The translations under genes were made by a program, and so were the position numbers. A stretch of 64,000 bases of DNA from Porphyra umbilicalis (lineage: Eukaryota > Rhodophyta > Bangiophyceae > Bangiales > Bangiaceae). Below, piece after piece: positions 11,342-22,238 of the stretch. The first letter of the stretch is position 1. Every line of letters starts with the position of its first letter. Where the stretch lies: assembly GCA_002049455.2 (NCBI GenBank), contig KV918860.1:1-64000 (forward strand), in the 5' to 3' direction. The notes under the pieces were generated by a model that worked only from the letters and a program-made list of their open reading frames with translations, made no database searches and was not told where the DNA came from.

Positions 11342-13696
11342 ATGCGCGCGCTGAACGGCGTGGCAGCGGCGGCAGCGGTTTCGGGGGCCGCGATCGTCGC
11401 TGCCGTCAGTTTCTTCGCCACCCTCACGGCGGCAGCGGCTGCGCCGACCAGGGCGGCCGTGGACGGCGCGGTGCCGCTGCGGACGACGCCTCCAACCGCG
11501 AACGCGGTTGCCGATGCGATTCTCGGCCGCATGGACCGGTCGGTGGACCCGTGCACCGACTTTTACCGGTACGCGTGCGGCGCCACGCTCGACCGGCAGG
11601 TGGCCGCCCACGCCGCCACAGGCGACGAGGACGCCGACACGGCCCCCGGGCCGAGTGTCGAACTGCAACTTCGCGGCCAGGCTTCGTTGACCGCCGCCGT
11701 GTCGGCCGGCGGGGCGCTCGCGGCAACCGACGTGAGCACCGCTGCGGCCGACTGTGAGGCGTCAGGGAGGGCGCTCAAGGCGGGGAATGCCGCGACGGAC
11801 CTCGCCCCGCTTGCCAAGTATGTGGCACCGCTTGCCGCCCTGGGCGCCGTCCGCTCCACGGCGGACCTGTACCGGGAGCTCGGGCGGCTTGTGGCGCTCA
11901 ACCCCTTCGTTCACCTGCTGGTCAGGTTGTGGGTCCGTCGCGGGCCTGCACCCCCTGGGGCGTCCACGTGTGCTGAGGTGGTCACCGTGTCAATCGACAT
12001 CCCGCGCTTCCTGGACTTTCATTCGAGCGAGGACGTGGCGGCGTTGCTCCGCGCTGCACGTTGCGCAGGCCTGCTCGGCGCGAATGCATACCTGCCCGAC
12101 GCCGTGCGGTCGGCGCGGTCGCTTGGTGACCGCCTGGACGACCTTTCCTCTGACGTCTTCTTCGACAGCGTCTCTGTCAAGGAGGAGCAGTTTCAGGTGT
12201 GGACGGCGTCCAATGCGAGCGCCGCCTTTGACCTGCCCGTCGCCATTCTCACTGCCGCCGGCGCGTTGCCGCCGGGTCGGCGCCTACTCTTCGAACCCTC
12301 TCAATTGCCCTACTTTAGCCGCCTTGCCGCTCTGCTACCGTCTTTTGCGGACGACGAGGATGGCGAGGACGAGGAGTGGCCACGGGTGGGCTTGGGCGAC
12401 TTGCAAGCGTACCTCGCCACGCGCATTGTGAAGCACCTTGCCGGCGAGGACCAGGTCCTCGGGTCGTCCCTCCTAAACGCCACTGGCCGATTCCCGTCGG
12501 GCCGCAGCTGCATCCGCGAGGCGTGGAGGAGCACCCCCGCCACGGTCGCCCAGTGGTTCGTCGCCACCCACGTGTTACCCTCAGCGCGTGCCACGGCGAC
12601 GTTGATCGCCGTCCGCGTCCGCAACGCGACGGTGGATGCCGTCCACCGGGCAACGTGGCTCGACGCCCCGACGCGGACGGCAGTGGCCGACGCCATTGGC
12701 CGCGCATCGGTCGTGGACGGCACCGATGCCGTTGCCGCCGCCGCCGACGCCGCCGCCGCCGTTGACGACTTTGACGTTGGGGTTGGCGACGGCAATGGCT
12801 CGTGCCAGCCGACCCCTCCCCCGTGGGCAGCCCTCTTCCCGAACGTCCGTGCCACATCGTATTCCAACACTGCCTGGGACGACCGCACCGGTGCGGTGGT
12901 TGTGCCTGCGCTCCTCTACTCGTGGCCCTACCTCGGCACCCCCGCGCGTGGTGGCCGCGGTGGCGGCAGTGGGAAAAGCGCTGCTGTTGCCACCCCCCCT
13001 GTGCCCGACGCGGTCACGTATGGGCGCCTCGGGTGGGAGATTGGGTCTGCCTTTGCGGGTGGCCTAGGCCCTGACACTGCTGCCGTCGAGGCCTCCATCC
13101 GCCCTGACGCGAGGCCTTGGTGGTCCCCCGCCTCGGTGGCCGCGTGGGAGGCCCGCCGCGACTGCGTCATTGACCTGTACGGCCGCTTTACAGTTCCGGA
13201 AACGGGCGAGCCGGTTGCGGCCTTGTCCGCAGTCGACCAGTCGGTGGCCGACGCGACGGCGGCGTCGGTGGCGCTCGCCGCTTTTCGCGCCGAGCGACGG
13301 GCGGCGACGGCGGCGGGGGCGGGAGGGAAGAGCGGTGCCGCCGGCGTCACCCAAGACGCCGCCCGTAGTGGCGGTGGCAAAGCGTGTGGCGACGGCGGCG
13401 GCGGCGGCGGCGACGACGGCGGGGAAAGCGCTCGCTGGGCGGGTGGCGTGGCGGCCACAAACCCCCGCCTCGCCGCCGCTTTCACCGACGAGCAGCTGTT
13501 TTGGGTGTCGGTCGCACAGGGGAGGTGCACGTGGGAGTCTAAGGTGCTACTCGATGACATGCTCGGGGGCTCCCCGGTGGCGCCGCGCCGGTACCGGGTG
13601 CGGGGAGCGCTGGGCCAGTCGGCAGACTTTGCGGCGGCGTGGGCGTGCCCAGCCGGATCGGTGTACAACCCAGCGGACAAGTGCTCCGTTTGGTGA
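11342..13696 (+). CDS. M13 (neprilysin-like) peptidase homologue, probably inactive
   Basis: This is a single-exon protein of 784 residues, close to the 700-780 of the family. The ATG at 11342 gives a short cytoplasmic start and one hydrophobic Ala/Val segment (residues about 7-40), the type II membrane topology of M13 proteins. The ectodomain opens with VDPCTDFYRYACG (family DPC-DFY-YACG). It ends with FTDEQLFWVSVAQGRC, YRVRGALGQSADFAAAWACP and NPADKCSVW, all M13 signatures. The zinc site is not conserved: the HExxH position reads WEIGS (565-569), the ExxAD position reads QSVAD (633-637), and no His is seen in LLDDMLGGSPVAPRRYRV, where the family has DxHxP. A pseudoenzyme or binding protein is inferred. 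The frame is intact. Low-complexity Gly/Ala insertions lie around residues 535-545 and 660-695. Confidence 0.9.
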   Translation: MRALNGVAAAAAVSGAAIVAAVSFFATLTAAAAAPTRAAVDGAVPLRTTPPTANAVADAILGRMDRSVDPCTDFYRYACGATLDRQVAAHAATGDEDADTAPGPSVELQLRGQASLTAAVSAGGALAATDVSTAAADCEASGRALKAGNAATDLAPLAKYVAPLAALGAVRSTADLYRELGRLVALNPFVHLLVRLWVRRGPAPPGASTCAEVVTVSIDIPRFLDFHSSEDVAALLRAARCAGLLGANAYLPDAVRSARSLGDRLDDLSSDVFFDSVSVKEEQFQVWTASNASAAFDLPVAILTAAGALPPGRRLLFEPSQLPYFSRLAALLPSFADDEDGEDEEWPRVGLGDLQAYLATRIVKHLAGEDQVLGSSLLNATGRFPSGRSCIREAWRSTPATVAQWFVATHVLPSARATATLIAVRVRNATVDAVHRATWLDAPTRTAVADAIGRASVVDGTDAVAAAADAAAAVDDFDVGVGDGNGSCQPTPPPWAALFPNVRATSYSNTAWDDRTGAVVVPALLYSWPYLGTPARGGRGGGSGKSAAVATPPVPDAVTYGRLGWEIGSAFAGGLGPDTAAVEASIRPDARPWWSPASVAAWEARRDCVIDLYGRFTVPETGEPVAALSAVDQSVADATAASVALAAFRAERRAATAAGAGGKSGAAGVTQDAARSGGGKACGDGGGGGGDDGGESARWAGGVAATNPRLAAAFTDEQLFWVSVAQGRCTWESKVLLDDMLGGSPVAPRRYRVRGALGQSADFAAAWACPAGSVYNPADKCSVW

Positions 13697-15800
13697 ACGG
13701 GGGGGGTAGGGGGTTCGGTCGATTCGTCGACAGTGCGGAATACTGGGCGTGTGATTTGGGCGGACGGGTGCGTTGCGACGGCGGAAGAGACGCACCGGGT
13801 GGGTGCGCCTCGTCCCTGTGGTTCTTCCGCAGCGGCCGGCCCCGAGGCTAATACGAACGGACGAGTTTGGCCACGGCCACGTCGCAAAGCCGAGGGACAA
13901 CGTCTGTGCGCACCTCGGCCCGTCGTCGTCCGCCGCCACGGACAGCCCGCCCTCCGTCGCGTACACCTTGTTGCCGTCGGCTTGCGCGGCGACGCCGCCG
14001 ACCCGGCGGGTCGGGGACGCTGCGGCTCCACACCCGCCGCCCCCCGCACAGAGGTCAGCCGTGAGGGTGGGGCGGGTGGAAACGGCGGGCCAACGCACGC
14101 TGTCGCCCTGGACGGGGTTGCCCGACCAGCGACGCGCCCGCCGCCGTCGTCAGCCGCCCTCGCCGCACACCCCTCGTCGAGCGTCGACGCGGCGGTGCGC
14201 GCCCCGTTTCCCCCCCCCCCGCAACGCGGCGGCCGCCAGCAGCGCGGCGGCCGCGCCGACGGTCGTGGCCGCACCCGCCACCCCCCCCCCCCCCCGCCGC
14301 GCCCGCCGCGCCGACGGGGCGCCGCGCGCACGCGGGCGGGCAGCGCGCACGGCAGCCGACCCCGCGGCGGGGGCGCGGCGGGGCGAGCCCCCCGACGCTG
14401 TCGACGCGGCGGGCGGCCGCGGTCCGCCCGGTGGCGCGGGGGGGGGGCCGCCGACACCCGCACCCGCCGCGTGTGCAACACCCACGCGCGGGGGGGGGCG
14501 CCCCCGTCACGCGCCGCCGCCGGCGGCGGGGAGCACGTGGGGAACCCGCCCCCCGCCGCCGCCCGCCCGCCTGCCGCCGCGGCGTGCAACGCGCCGGCCG
14601 CCACGCCGGCGGGCCGCAGGCGGTTGCCGTCTGGGAACCCACCTCGGCCGCCGCGCGCCCGTCGCGCGCGCGCGGGGGGCCGGTCCCGTTGCTCCCCGCC
14701 CCGCCGCCGTGCATGCCAAAAAAAAAACAAAAAAGAAAAACCGACGCCGTCGCCCCGCGCCGCGCGCACACGGTCCGAGCCGCCCGCTTTTTGACCGTTG
14801 CCGCCGCGGCGTCGTCCGCCATGGGCGCGTGCGCGTTGAACAAGAAAAAAAAAAAAGCATTCCGTGCCGCCCACGGGGTCCCCGCCGCCGCCGCCGCCGC
14901 CGCCGCCAGTGCGTCCGCGGCCGAGCCGGCGGCCGCCAGCGGCAGCGGCCACCGCCGCCCCCCTGCGACGGCCGCCGTCGGCGCCACCGACCGCCGCCCA
15001 CCGTCGGCAGCTGGCGGGCCGCCGCGGGCGTCACGGGTGCCGGCACCGCGCCAATGCCGCCGAGGCGGTCGGTGGCGGCCGCGTCGGCGGCGCCGCGGAC
15101 CGCCCCGCCACTGCCCGCCGGCGGCACGCCCGCCCGCCCCCTCCCTGCCGCGGGGCTCGTCGCGCAGCGGCGGGAGCGCCGCGCCCGCCGCCGCCGCCCC
15201 CGCCGCCCGCCGCCGGCCGCCGCGGCCGACGCGCGCGTGGGGCGCGCGGCGCGGGGCGCCACGCGCGGCGCCGCGCGGCGCGGGCGCCCCGCCGAGCACC
15301 CCGCGGCGGCGGCGGCGGCGGCGGCGGCGGGGGCGGTGCCGCCGGTTGCTCCCCCGGGGGTGGGCGCTCGCGGGGAGCGCGCGCCGCGGCCGCCGCGCGC
15401 GGCCGCCCCCGCCCGCCGGTTTGACATTGCGGGGGCGGGGGGGGGCGTGGCCGCCCCGCGTGACGGGCGGCGACCACCGCCCCCTCGGCGGGGGGCGCGG
15501 GCGCCGCCGCGACGCGGTCGCGTCAGGCAATGGGCACCGCGGTGCCGCGGCGGCACCGCCGGGCGTGCGGGCGCGCGCATCGGCACGGATTTCCCGCTGT
15601 GGTTTTTTCGCGTGTGGGTCGCTGCGCCCCTCGTGGCCACCGGCGCCGCGCTCGGTCCCCGCGCCGTCCGCACGGGGTGCGCCGCTGCCCAATTTAGCAA
15701 GAGGCACCCGCCGGCACCCGCCGGCGACCTGCAACCGAGCTGCGGCCCGCCCGCCCGCCCGTCCGCCCGCCCCCCCGACGCACCGCGGTGCCTCTCCCCT
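13697..15800. other. extremely GC-rich low-complexity tract
   Basis: From about 14100 to 15560 the DNA is almost entirely C and G with CCG/GCC runs. It is interrupted by two A-rich islands (about 14716-14745 and 14845-14862). All six frames stay open for long distances, so frame length means nothing here. A protein-like minus-strand piece at about 13870-14060 (ADGNKVYATEGGLSVAADDD, CAQTLSLGFATWPWPNSS) could be the last exon of the kelch-like gene upstream of it on that strand. No other gene can be supported. Confidence 0.5.
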
Positions 15801-16213
15801 CGTGCCCCCCCGACCGCCGTTTCATGCGTGCCGCTCTTCCCATCGGGCACCGCGGTGCCCGGCAGGTGCCTTGTGGCGGCCGACACCAAACACCCCTCAC
15901 GCGTGGCGCCCACGGCGGACGCCGACGCGGACCGTCGGGCAGCCGCCCCCCAGTCTCCCCGTCCCCCCCCCCCCGCTCCCGCCGCCCCCGCTGTCGGCGT
16001 CGACGTGGGCGTTGGCGTCGGCGGTGGCGCCCCCCCCCCGCCCCGGCAGAGGGCGGGAAAAAGGGCCGGCAGGCACGGGGAGTCAAACGTGACCCGCCAC
16101 AGGGCGCCATCCTCCGCGTCACGCGAGGGCCGGTCGGGGAGGTCCATCCAAAACGTCTCGGGTCTGCCGCCGAGCAGGTAGCCGACCATCGTCCCCCCCC
16201 CCCCGGCGCGGCG

Positions 16214-16257
<44 letters not shown>

Positions 16258-17741
16258 AGCCGTTGCGGGAACCCCCAGACGCGGCACCGACGAGGACGGC
16301 CGCCCCCCGGTAAGAGGTCCATCCCCATCGAATATAGGTCTGTCCCGCGCGCCAGGCACGGCTGCGGGTCCGCCACCGACCGCCACCGCCCCGCCGGCCA
16401 CGCCGCGGCGCTCTGCAATGGCCAGCAGCGGCGGCGACGAGGCGGCGCCGCCGCCCCCGCCCCCCACCGCTGACCCGCTGATGACCGCAAAGCGGTCGAC
16501 ATCCGAGGCGTCGGCGCGACCCGGGGACACCCCCCCTGCCGTTGTCGTAAAGCCCGGCGTTGCCGCGTCGAGGCCGACCGCCGCAAAGTTGTCGGTGCGA
16601 GTGCGAGAAAAGGGGCCGGGGACGTGCCGCAGCACCGCGCCGCCGGGCGTCGACCACGCGGGCGCGTCGGACGGGAGGGTCGCGAGCGACGCGCCGACGC
16701 GGGTCCACCCGCCGGTTGGGAGGTCGAGGCGCCACGCCTCGGAGCGCGCGTCGGGGCCTTCGGTGTAGACGCCGGCGGTGTAGATGAGGAGGGAGCCATC
16801 GGGGGCGGCAGTGGCGATGATGCCTTCCCTGTAGGCCGGCATGGGGCCACCTGCAGACGTCGACGCGTTAGCCACGAGCACCACCCAGCGGCCGGGGGGC
16901 TCCCGGCGTCGGCCATCACCGCTTGGATCACCATCGTCAACGGCGGCCGCCCACACGGCAATGGAGCGGAGGTAGCGCCCCGCGGCGACCAAGCGGACAA
17001 AGAACAACCGCCCGTCGGCGGGGGAGTAGACCAGATCCCCGCCATCCTCGGGCGCCCCCCGCCGGCGGTCGTCGCTCCCCCCAGCGGGGCCCACGCATCC
17101 TCTGCAATGGTGTACTGCCACAAGGCGGCGGCGACATCCGTGGCAGCATCGGCGCCGCACCATGTCCACAGCCGCCCGCCGCGAACATCGGTGGTGGTGT
17201 GGCGGCACTTGCGGGCGGGTGGCAGCCGGCGGTCGGGCGGGAGGTAGGAGAGAAACGGGGGAAAGGGGGGTTCTGGTATCCCATCATTGTTTTCGTCAAT
17301 GTCGCTCTTGGTGGGCGTCGACCCGAGGAGGGTCCACCCGCGTCGCTCCCCCCGCCCGATCACCTCGTCCGTCCACTGCCAAAACTCGGTCGGGGCGTCA
17401 TCCTGGGCGGCGCCGAGTACGAAAAAGCCGGCCGGGTGCGCCCACGCCAGCTGAAACACCGAGGGCACTGGCCGGCTGAGCGTTGGCGACTGCGGCCCGT
17501 CGAGGGCGCCGTCGAGCTTGTCGGTCGGCTCGGCGTCCAGCCGGGACCACGACCAGCGAAGGGGGGCGTCCGTCCCACTGCCCGCGTCCCCGCCAGCAGC
17601 GTTGGCGACAAGAGTGGGGGCGGGCGTGAATGTCTCGGCGGCGGCTGTGGCGCGCGCCGTAGCCACCGCCGCCGCCGCCATAGTCAGGCTCAGTGCCGCC
17701 GCCACCACCGCGGTCGGGCGGGCGGGGCGTGACAGAGCCAT
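15800..17741 (-). CDS. secreted kelch-like beta-propeller protein
   Basis: The ATG at 17741 (minus strand) starts a signal peptide (VVAAALSLTMAAAAVATA), so the protein is secreted or surface-bound. Kelch-like blades follow: CRHTTTDVRGGRLWTWCGAD with LWQYTIAEDAWAPLGG, then DLVYSPADGRLFFVRL, and GSLLIYTAGVYTEG with AWRLDLPTGGWTRVG. The frame changes within a pair of G6 runs near 17060-17090, and again at a C/G run and GCC repeat near 16190-16260. After that, YLLGGRPETFWMDLPDRP and ALWRVTFDSPCLPALFP continue. Both shifts fall on homopolymers, so sequencing error is as likely as real damage. The 3' end is uncertain: after about 15950 composition becomes low-complexity, and the C-terminus may lie as far as 13860. 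The gene is convergent with the M13 gene. Confidence 0.6.
16195..16260. repeat. C-run and (GCC)n microsatellite
   Basis: A run of C (about 12) followed by an uninterrupted GCC triplet array encodes poly-Gly or poly-Ala on the minus strand, at the second frame change of the kelch-like gene. Confidence 0.85.
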
Positions 17742-17880
17742 GGGGCTACTTTGCTCGGCGGTGGCGAGGGCGTGAGGGTGGTCGTCTGTGGCCGACGACG
17801 GAGCGGATGCGGTCGGTGGCGAAGGGGCACGGCGCAGCGGCGATCGACGTTGCCGTCTCAGCCGGCTGGCGGTGAGAGGT

Positions 17881-17913
17881 CTCGGCCCACACCAAGCCTT
17901 GGTGTGGGCCGAG
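17881..17913. repeat. perfect 16-bp inverted repeat, 1-base centre
   Basis: CTCGGCCCACACCAAG is followed by one C and then by its exact reverse complement. It could form a strong hairpin or cruciform. Only the right arm is kept at the matching place in the second tandem copy (about 18138-18156), so the palindrome probably arose at the duplication boundary. Confidence 0.9.
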
Positions 17914-19048
17914 ATCCCTCACAGCGTACTTGGTATGCTCCGTGTGTCGCCGCCGGCGGGAGGGCGGGGCGCTTCCGGGCGGGGTTGCAGGGGGATGGGG
18001 GGCCGCTAGCGCGAGCCGAGGTCGAAACTGCCACCGCTGTTGACTGCACCAGTCGAGGGTTCCGCATGCAACCGAAGCGCGACTGCATCGAGACCCAGTC
18101 GCAATGACGAGGATGAGCTCGACCCCCCTTCGGATACCAAGCCTTGGTGTGGGCCGAGATCCCTCAGACCAAGTCTATCGGTGCGCCATTTCGCCATTCT
18201 GCGACGGCGGATGGCGAAGGGCATCTCTATCGGTGCGCCATTTCGCCATATTCCTCGCCATTGCGCCATCGCCTTCGCCAAATCTGCACAGGATAGCGAG
18301 AAGGATAGCGAAAGATACCCTCTTCGCCATATACGTGGGCCAATGGCATGATAGGGTGACAGATGTCTCGTGCTCTCAGAGCAAGTCTAGCCGTGCGCCA
18401 TTGCGCTATCGCCATTTCGCCACATATTTTGGCGATAGCACAGCGCATCTCTATCGGTCAATTCCTTCGCCATATCCATAAGTGGAGCCCCATCACCCAC
18501 TTCGATGGCCCATGCCTCTTGAAAGGACTAAGGAGAGCCCTCCATCACAAGAGATCGCCTTGCAATGTATCAAGTCCCCGCATGGGGTCGCTGAAGGATG
18601 GGGCCGTTGACAACTTAATCCTGGTGGACACGAGACATCTGTCACCCCATCATGCCATTCGTCCACGTATATGGCGAAGAGGGTATCTTTCGCTATCCTT
18701 CTCGCTATCCTGTGCAGATTTGGCGAAGGCGATGGCGCAATGGCGAGGAATATGGCGAAATGGCGCACCGATAGAGATGCCCTTCGCCATCCGCCGTCGC
18801 AGAATGGCGAAATGGCGCACCGATAGACTTGGTCTCACAGCGTACTTGGTATGCTCCGTGTGTCGCCGCCGGCGGGAGGGCGGGGCGCTTGCGGGCGGGG
18901 TTGCAGGGGGATGGGGGGTCGCTAGCGCGAGCCGAGGTCGAAACTGCCACGGCTGTTGACTGCACCAGTCGAGGGTTCTGCATGCAACCAAAGCGCGACT
19001 GCATCGAAACCCAGTCGCAATGACGAGGATGAGCTCGACCCCCCTTCG
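17889..19048 (+). repeat. 248-bp tandem duplication, second copy split by an insertion
   Basis: Unit 1 runs from about 17889 to 18135 and unit 2 from about 18137 to 19048. Both begin ACCAAGCCTTGGTGTGGGCC and end CTCGACCCCCCTTCGGA. Unit 2 is interrupted at 18167-18834 by a DNA transposon. The uninterrupted parts differ at about 6 of 212 positions. No coding role is seen. Confidence 0.9.
18167..18834. mobile_element. foldback-like DNA transposon with 206-bp inverted repeats
   Basis: The two ends, 18167-18372 and 18629-18834, are near-perfect inverted copies (about 4 mismatches), starting GACCAAGTCTATCGGTGC. The unit-1 copy of the host repeat gives the empty site CCCTCACAG. The filled site reads CCCTCA-element-TCACAG, so the target duplication is TCA (3 bp). 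The motif CTATCGGTGCGCCATTTCGC occurs twice in each arm, and weaker versions occur in the 256-bp centre, as expected of transposase binding sites. No transposase is encoded, so the element is non-autonomous. The family is unassigned: 3-bp duplications occur in PIF/Harbinger, but that superfamily prefers TWA. Confidence 0.9.
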
Positions 19049-20316
19049 GATCACGGCACGTGCAACTCGTCACAAACAACGGGCGGGCGTTTGAAATGAC
19101 TGGAACTTATACTCTGCAGAAGCCCATATCTATACAATTTGTGTTCGGGGGAATATCAGAGAAACATGTTGAAGAATGGCAGCCGAACGATAGATTGAAT
19201 GAAAATTGCGTACAGTACTTTTGGCTTTAAAAATGTAATCAGCACGTGTTCAGGTGGCTGGCAAGTGTTGCATGAATCAAACCCAATTCAACCAAACGTT
19301 TCTATAGAACGCAACGATCTGTCTTGCCCCTCTGTCTGTCGCCACCTCTCTTCTCGACGTCTTCCACCGGTCTCCACAGCGCTTTCACACTTCTTCGTTA
19401 CTTTCCTCGGGGCTACCACCCGACCCCAATGACTTCCCCACCTCCCTCACCATCCCTCTTCTCTGCCTTTCCCCACTGGCTCCCTCGGCCGCCACTCCAC
19501 CGCAACCTCCCCGCCGATGCCTTTCCCTCCCTACGAGCCCATAACTTCGATACCGAGCTTTTCGGGAGCCTGGATCCCACCAAGGCTGGGCGAGCAAAAA
19601 CCTCGATAAAACCTCGATGTATTGGACTTTGGATGGCTCACAATCGCTCTCGAGCAAAGGGATCAGCCGCATCGATGGCCTGTGTCCTTCCACATGCAAT
19701 ACGTTCACTGGCTCTCACTGCCACTCACCAGGATAACCAGCAGAAGAATAGTAGCAACGTGGTCCCGGTTATTTGTCATATCGCTCGATATTTCTTTGTC
19801 GGCCGGTTTACTTCTACTGCTGTCTACGGCAGCTGCGCCAAAAAAAAGCTGCTGATTCGCAGCCTCGGCGTCGGCATCCCCGCCTTCGCTCCTATCGCTG
19901 CCCCCCACCCCCTCCTCACCATCGCTCTCCACCCCCCCCTCGCCGACGTCCCTCACCTCCCGCTCACCGCTGTCCCCGCCCCCACCGTCATCGCCGCGGT
20001 CGGTTGTCGCGGCGTGTCCTTCACCCGCGCTACAGGCCGATGCGCGCACCTGCCGCTGCTTCGCGCGCCGGTCCCCTCGGCCGCGGCCCGATCCTCCGCA
20101 GCGCATCTCATCGCCTCCGCCGCTCGTACGGCGGCAGCCACGCCCGTAAAAGCCCCAAGCACGAGATAAAGACGAAATCAATGGGGTGATGTATAGTAGG
20201 GCGACAGTCAGGGCGCAGAAGAAATGAATATGGGTCACACACCCGAAGAAACGGAGTCAGCTACGATTGCACCAGATCCCCGGCGTTACTCCTCTTGCCA
20301 TCCGCCCAGCCCCACA
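19049..20316. other. stretch without a supported gene
   Basis: This is mixed-composition DNA. A 281-codon plus-strand frame (19324-20169) and a 177-codon minus-strand frame (19705-20238) overlap. Neither shows a domain, and both look compositional. Confidence 0.45.
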
Positions 20317-20713
20317 TGCGGTATCAATAACGTTGGTTCAATTTCCAGTGTATTGGGACCGACCGTAGCCGAGCAATTAAGCGAGTTCTATCGCCGTCGT
20401 GGCCAGGAAGAAAGAACTTTTGTTGAAGGGCATCCGATGGGAAGCCGGGTGGTGCCCACGACGGCGACCCCGGGCCCATGGTGATTTAATTTAAACGAGG
20501 GCACTGGTCAATCGACCGTCCGATCACAAGCGATCGTAATGAGTGCCGGCAGGCAGATGAGACAGGCTAGCAAACGAACAATAAAAAAATGAACGATGCG
20601 GAAGTAACCCCCCAAAGGGCATGCCACAGGCCAATTCGAACAGTACGTGGGCTTTGGCCAGTCAAGGGGGCTACCGGTGGCAATTTGCCAATTGCGGGCG
20701 AAGATATGCTACA
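20317..20713 (-). repeat. LTR of Ty3 copy 2
   Basis: On the minus strand it starts TGTAGCATATCT and ends GATACCGCA, matching the ends of the 394-bp LTRs of copy 1 (TGTAGC...ACCACA). It is visibly more diverged than those two are from each other. Confidence 0.9.
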
Positions 20714-21950
20714 TACCTCCAACGCGATATTCGAACCGTCCCGGTGAGATCCGAGGATGGTGACACCCGATTGGGCGATCGCGGACTCTTAAGGGCCCGC
20801 GCGGGCGTAAACGCCCGGGCGGCGGGAGTCGTAAAGAGACGCCGATCCGTCCCGATCGGAGAGAGGTGGCGGTTCGCCGGCGTCGGCCGCGACCGTCCGA
20901 TCACGCACGCGCGTGCGTGCGCGGCGGGCAGCTTGCGCTGCGGGTCAGATCGATGCTTACGCGTAGGCATGCCCGCGCAGGCGGTTCCACGCGTGTGCGT
21001 ACGTGGGTGCGGGGGCGGGTGTGGGGGCCAGGGGCAAGACCCGTGTTCGCGGCGGCGCGTCGAGCAGGACGTGCTGGGGTTACCCTCGTCGGTGTTGTGT
21101 GGCGCCAGCTTCGTCGGGGTTTTGCTACCCCGGCGACAAGGCGAAAGCTGTGACGCGGTCCCGTGGTGACGAGGGGGTGCGCACCCCGCATGTGAACGGC
21201 GGTTGACGACACGGGGCGGCCCCGTGTCATCGTGCTCGCGCACAGGTTGAGGCCTAACGGCAATGCTTGAGTAGAGGCACTCTCCCGGGAGAGGGGCAAC
21301 CACAAGGTTGGGTTGTAACGTGGTGCGGGGGGGGGGGGAGGGGTGAGCGGGGCGGCCGGGGGCGAGCTGCTCCGTGGCGGCGGCGGCGACGCATGGGCGG
21401 CAAGGCCGGCGACGCGGGCGGCGCGCCCGGCGGCGGCGGCGGCGCGTCACGGCGGCAAGGTGCAAGGGCGGCAATGGCGGCAAGGCGCGAGGGCGGCAAG
21501 GGCGGCAAGGCGCAAGGGTGGCAAGGCCGGCGACGCAGGCGGCGCTCTTGGCGGCAACGTCCGGCGGCGCGGGCGATTCGCCTCGCGGCGCGAGCGACAT
21601 GGGCCGGCAAGGTCGGCAACGCGGGCGGCGCGCCCGGCAGCAAGCCCGGCGGCGCAGGCGGCAAGCCCGGTGGCCAAGCTCAGCGGCGGCAAGAGCGGCA
21701 AGGCCGGCGGCACGGGCAGCAACGCCGGGGGCAAGGGCGGCAAGGCCGGGGGCACGGGCAAGGGCGGAACCGGCCGGCGGCACGGGCGGCAAGGGCCAGC
21801 GGCGCGGGCGGCAAGGGCCGGCGGCGCGCGCGGCAAGGGCCGGGGGCGCGGGCGGCTCGCCTTGCGGCGCGGGCGACCAGGGTCGGCGCGGGCGCCAAGC
21901 CCGGCGCGTACCTACGGAGGCGGCAAGGGTTAACACCTAGGTACACCAGC

Positions 21951-22238
21951 ATGGAAGATCCCGCGGCGATGGCGGTGGACGGCGGCAACGCCAACGGCGA
22001 GGCGCATGTGGCTCACGCCGTTGCGGGTGACGGACCCAATGTCGATCGGTCCACCGACCCGGAGATGCTTCGCCAGTTTCGGCCGAGCGGCTTGTTCTAC
22101 GCGCACGTTGGCCCGACCGAGGTGGTCGATGGGATCCCTGTCATTGCTGACCAGAGTCTGTACGACGCTTGCGTCCGCAACCGCGCTCGCGCGCACACTC
22201 GGCGTATCCACTTCGCAGTTTCCTGTCAGTCATCATAG
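21951..22238 (+). CDS. antisense reading frame in the Ty3 3' region (95 aa)
   Basis: The ATG at 21951 opens a frame antisense to the host element, ending tail to tail with pol (the ends overlap by a few bases). The protein is not low-complexity: MLRQFRPSGLFYAHVGPTEV, VDGIPVIADQSLYDACVRNR, then HTRRIHFAVSCQSS. Upstream, the same frame runs through a Gly/Lys/Ala/Arg-rich repeat. The other Ty3 copy holds the same sequence at the same place (minus strand, about 44633-44850), also with HVGPTEVVDGIPVIAD and RNRARAHTRRINFAVSCQSS. I do not recognise the family. Antisense frames are known in some large plant Ty3 elements, but similarity to those is not claimed. Confidence 0.5.
   Translation: MEDPAAMAVDGGNANGEAHVAHAVAGDGPNVDRSTDPEMLRQFRPSGLFYAHVGPTEVVDGIPVIADQSLYDACVRNRARAHTRRIHFAVSCQSS

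Noticed and set aside
14055-16735. Several 500-800-codon frames on both strands of the GC-rich tract
   Set aside because: They overlap one another in all frames and consist of Arg, Pro, Ala and Gly, the expected reading of C/G-only DNA.
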